Assembly (NCBI GenBank): GCA_029940245.1
Contig: JAOZRF010000118.1
Span: 1 to 7,833 of the forward strand
Length of the DNA: 7,833 nt
DNA from: Desulfobacula sp.
Lineage (GTDB): Bacteria > Desulfobacterota > Desulfobacteria > Desulfobacterales > Desulfobacteraceae
Direction of reading: 5' to 3'
A program made the translations under genes and the position numbers. Shown here one piece after another: positions 6,327-7,833 of this stretch (position 1 is the stretch's first letter; each line of letters opens with the position of its first letter). The notes below the pieces were generated by a model that had not been told where the DNA came from, ran no database searches, and was given only the letters and a program-made list of their open reading frames with translations.

Positions 6327-7529
6327 ATGACACCATACCCTTTTGACCCCACACCAGCCAGCGAAATCTTTGCCAGAATTTTTGCCCTTAAACATCAAAT
6401 GGATATCCAGGGCCTGGATGCCCTGTTTTTGACTCACAAACCGGATATCTATTATTTTTCCGGGACTGCCCAGGATTGTTACCTCTATATTGAAAAAGAT
6501 CATGATCCTGTCCTTTTTGTTAAACGTTATCTTCCCCGGGTTCAACATGAGACTGCAATAAAGCATATTGAGTCCATTCAATCCATCAAAGAAATCCCCA
6601 AATTGATTGAATCATTGTTTAAAAAGCATCCTTTAACCTGTGGTCTTGCCTTTGATGTTGTCCCCATAAAAGATTTTTTCTTCTACCAGAACCTTTTTAA
6701 TTCAACTTCCTTTGTGGACGCTTCGCCTGCCATTGAAGACTGTAGACAGATAAAGTCTGACTGGGAGCTTGATCAGATGAAAAAATCAGCCATGGTATCA
6801 GAACAGACTTTTAGATTTATGGAAACCTCGTTAACCCCCGGAATTTCAGAAATGGCCTTTTGCGGTATGTTTGAAGCATTTTCAAGAACCCTTGGTCATT
6901 CGGGAAAACTCCTGGGCCGGCATTACCGATCTGAAGTATATCCCTTTCATCTGCTGAGCGGCAAAAGCGGCGGGCTTCCAGGAGGACTTGATTCCCCCTT
7001 GTGCGGCACAGGTATGTCAAATGCGTATCCATACGGTGCCGGCCCAAAACTTATCCAGGAAAATGAACCCATTCTAATTGATTTTGGAACCATTGTAGAC
7101 GGCTATCATATTGACGAATCCAGAATGTTTGTTATCGGAAAAATGCCGGAAAAAGCTAGGACAGCATCCCTTGCATCCATAGAAATCCTTCATACCCTTT
7201 TAGATAAGATGGCACCCGGCATTGCAATTGCCGAGATATTTGAGACTGCTGTAAACACTTCAAAAAAATTGGGGTTTGAAGATCAGTTTTTAGGACTGCC
7301 TGATCTGAAATCCAATTTTATCGGTCATGGGATCGGGCTTGAGCTTGTTGAAAATCCTATACTTGCAAAAAACAGAAAAACCATTTTAAAACCAGGAATG
7401 GTCTTTGCAGTTGAGCCCAAATTTATCTTTGAACATGAATTTGCAGCCGGTATTGAAAGTGTTGTCCATATAACGGACAAAGGCAGCAATTTTTTAAGTA
7501 TCACGGAAAATAAAATTTTCACCTGCTAA
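6327..7529 (+). CDS. M24-family metallohydrolase (creatinase/aminopeptidase P fold), atypical active site
   Basis: A 400-aa cytoplasmic protein with a creatinase-type N-terminal domain (about 11-140: RIFALKHQMDIQGLDALFLTHKPDIYYFSG) and a pita-bread catalytic domain (about 150-395). The five metal ligands are all present: D252 (LIDFG), D263 (HIDESRMF), H334 (IGHGIGLEL), E363 (FAVEPK) and E377 (AGIESVV), with the usual 11-residue spacing between the two Asp. By motif alignment to E. coli PepP, the outer-sphere His before the first Asp is replaced (NAYPYGAG, a Tyr or Pro where relatives have PH), and the His seven residues after H334 is V341. Xaa-Pro peptidase activity is therefore uncertain; the fold also includes creatinase and the DMSP lyase DddP. 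The ATG is the first possible start, because an in-frame TGA at 6315 precedes it; AGGA at 6309 is distant. It is transcribed divergently from the activators, with which it may share regulation. Confidence 0.88.
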   Translation: MTPYPFDPTPASEIFARIFALKHQMDIQGLDALFLTHKPDIYYFSGTAQDCYLYIEKDHDPVLFVKRYLPRVQHETAIKHIESIQSIKEIPKLIESLFKKHPLTCGLAFDVVPIKDFFFYQNLFNSTSFVDASPAIEDCRQIKSDWELDQMKKSAMVSEQTFRFMETSLTPGISEMAFCGMFEAFSRTLGHSGKLLGRHYRSEVYPFHLLSGKSGGLPGGLDSPLCGTGMSNAYPYGAGPKLIQENEPILIDFGTIVDGYHIDESRMFVIGKMPEKARTASLASIEILHTLLDKMAPGIAIAEIFETAVNTSKKLGFEDQFLGLPDLKSNFIGHGIGLELVENPILAKNRKTILKPGMVFAVEPKFIFEHEFAAGIESVVHITDKGSNFLSITENKIFTC

Positions 7530-7586
7530 AATAAATCCTTATTCATTTGATTTACTTAAACATAAATTTTCCTCATGAATATACCA

Positions 7587-7833
7587 CTACTCAATTTCAA
7601 AAGGCGGGTTAGCAGCGAAAATCGTCAGCATCAATTCTGCATCATCCAGCAAACGGTATTCCGGCCTTTTTCCTGAAAGTACTTCGCTCTCGGACAGGAT
7701 AATGGGAACACCTTCCCCTCGTCTGTCCATGATATATTTTCGCTCACCTTGGTAATTATCAACTGTTATGGGACAACGAGCTAATAAACTTGTGAGCAAT
7801 TCGTTTCTTGTCGCCTGGCGAAGAGAAAGGCTG
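7587..7833 (-). CDS. Unrecognised protein, C-terminal part only (5' end beyond window)
   Basis: The minus-strand frame is open from the right edge to TAG 7589-7587 and gives about 81 residues. They start SLSLRQATRNELLTSLLARC and end in an acidic, hydrophobic tail (LMLTIFAANPPFEIE). The only possible start in view is a TTG at 7799 with no ribosome binding site, and the frame continues upstream of it, so the gene probably begins outside the window. The middle part (MDRRGEGVPIILSESEVLSG) looks like folded protein and not a shadow; nothing overlaps it on the other strand. No family was recognised. It converges with the M24 gene; the 57 bp between them is AT-rich and shows no convincing terminator hairpin. 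Confidence 0.55.
   Translation of the reverse strand, partial: SLSLRQATRNELLTSLLARCPITVDNYQGERKYIMDRRGEGVPIILSESEVLSGKRPEYRLLDDAELMLTIFAANPPFEIE

Noticed and set aside
6219..6581. 120-aa minus-strand open frame across the divergent control region
   Set aside because: It runs antisense into the M24 N-terminal domain, shows no recognisable motif and has no ribosome binding site; the M24 protein explains the shared stretch.
7505..7586. Terminator between the convergent M24 and right-edge genes
   Set aside because: GAAAAT-AAA-ATTTTC at 7505-7519 is a short AT-only dyad inside the M24 coding end, and the 57-bp gap shows only weak AT-rich pairing without a G+C stem and T-run.
1..7833. CRISPR arrays, tRNA/rRNA genes, insertion sequences and tandem repeats
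   Set aside because: Looked for by eye on both strands; no repeated spacer-like pattern, tRNA cloverleaf, transposase motif or long direct repeat was found.

Overview
The window looks like chromosome from an anaerobic, selenoprotein-using bacterium. The best guess is a sulfate reducer of the Desulfobacterales (Desulfobacter/Desulfobacula-like). That guess rests on the AT-leaning composition, the corrinoid-activator genes, the selenocysteine peroxiredoxin and the general protein style; there is no rRNA or marker gene here to prove it.

Layout. Four genes lie on the minus strand and read right to left. The first is a RACo-type [2Fe-2S]/ASKHA corrinoid-activation protein (4176-6113). It overlaps by ATGA a shorter paralog that lacks the ferredoxin domain (2632-4179). 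After a 146-bp gap holding a good sigma70-like promoter come a bifunctional formimidoyltransferase-cyclodeaminase, ftcD (863-2485), and a peroxiredoxin (73-792). A hairpin followed by a T-run lies downstream of the peroxiredoxin at the left edge. To the right, across a 213-bp divergent control region, an M24 (creatinase/aminopeptidase P fold) gene reads on the plus strand (6327-7529). An unrecognised minus-strand gene enters from the right edge (7587-7833).

The main result is that the peroxiredoxin is one gene and not two fragments. An in-frame UGA (543-541, minus strand) sits exactly where the peroxidatic cysteine of the PxxxTxxC motif belongs, the reading frame continues directly into the rest of the fold, and a perfect hairpin with an AGUU loop starts 11 nt after the UGA, as expected of a bacterial SECIS element. 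The protein is therefore read as a selenocysteine peroxiredoxin (PrxU-like). It also lacks the usual C-terminal resolving cysteine.

How the genes may work together: the two ASKHA proteins would use ATP and low-potential electrons to rescue an inactivated Co(II) corrinoid protein in a methyl-transfer system encoded elsewhere. FtcD would feed formimino groups into the tetrahydrofolate pool as methenyl-THF. Both jobs touch one-carbon/THF metabolism, which is central to a Wood-Ljungdahl-type sulfate reducer. The peroxiredoxin, probably co-transcribed with ftcD, would protect oxygen-sensitive enzymes. The M24 protein keeps all five metal ligands but lacks both outer-sphere histidines usual in aminopeptidase P/creatinase relatives, so its substrate is open.
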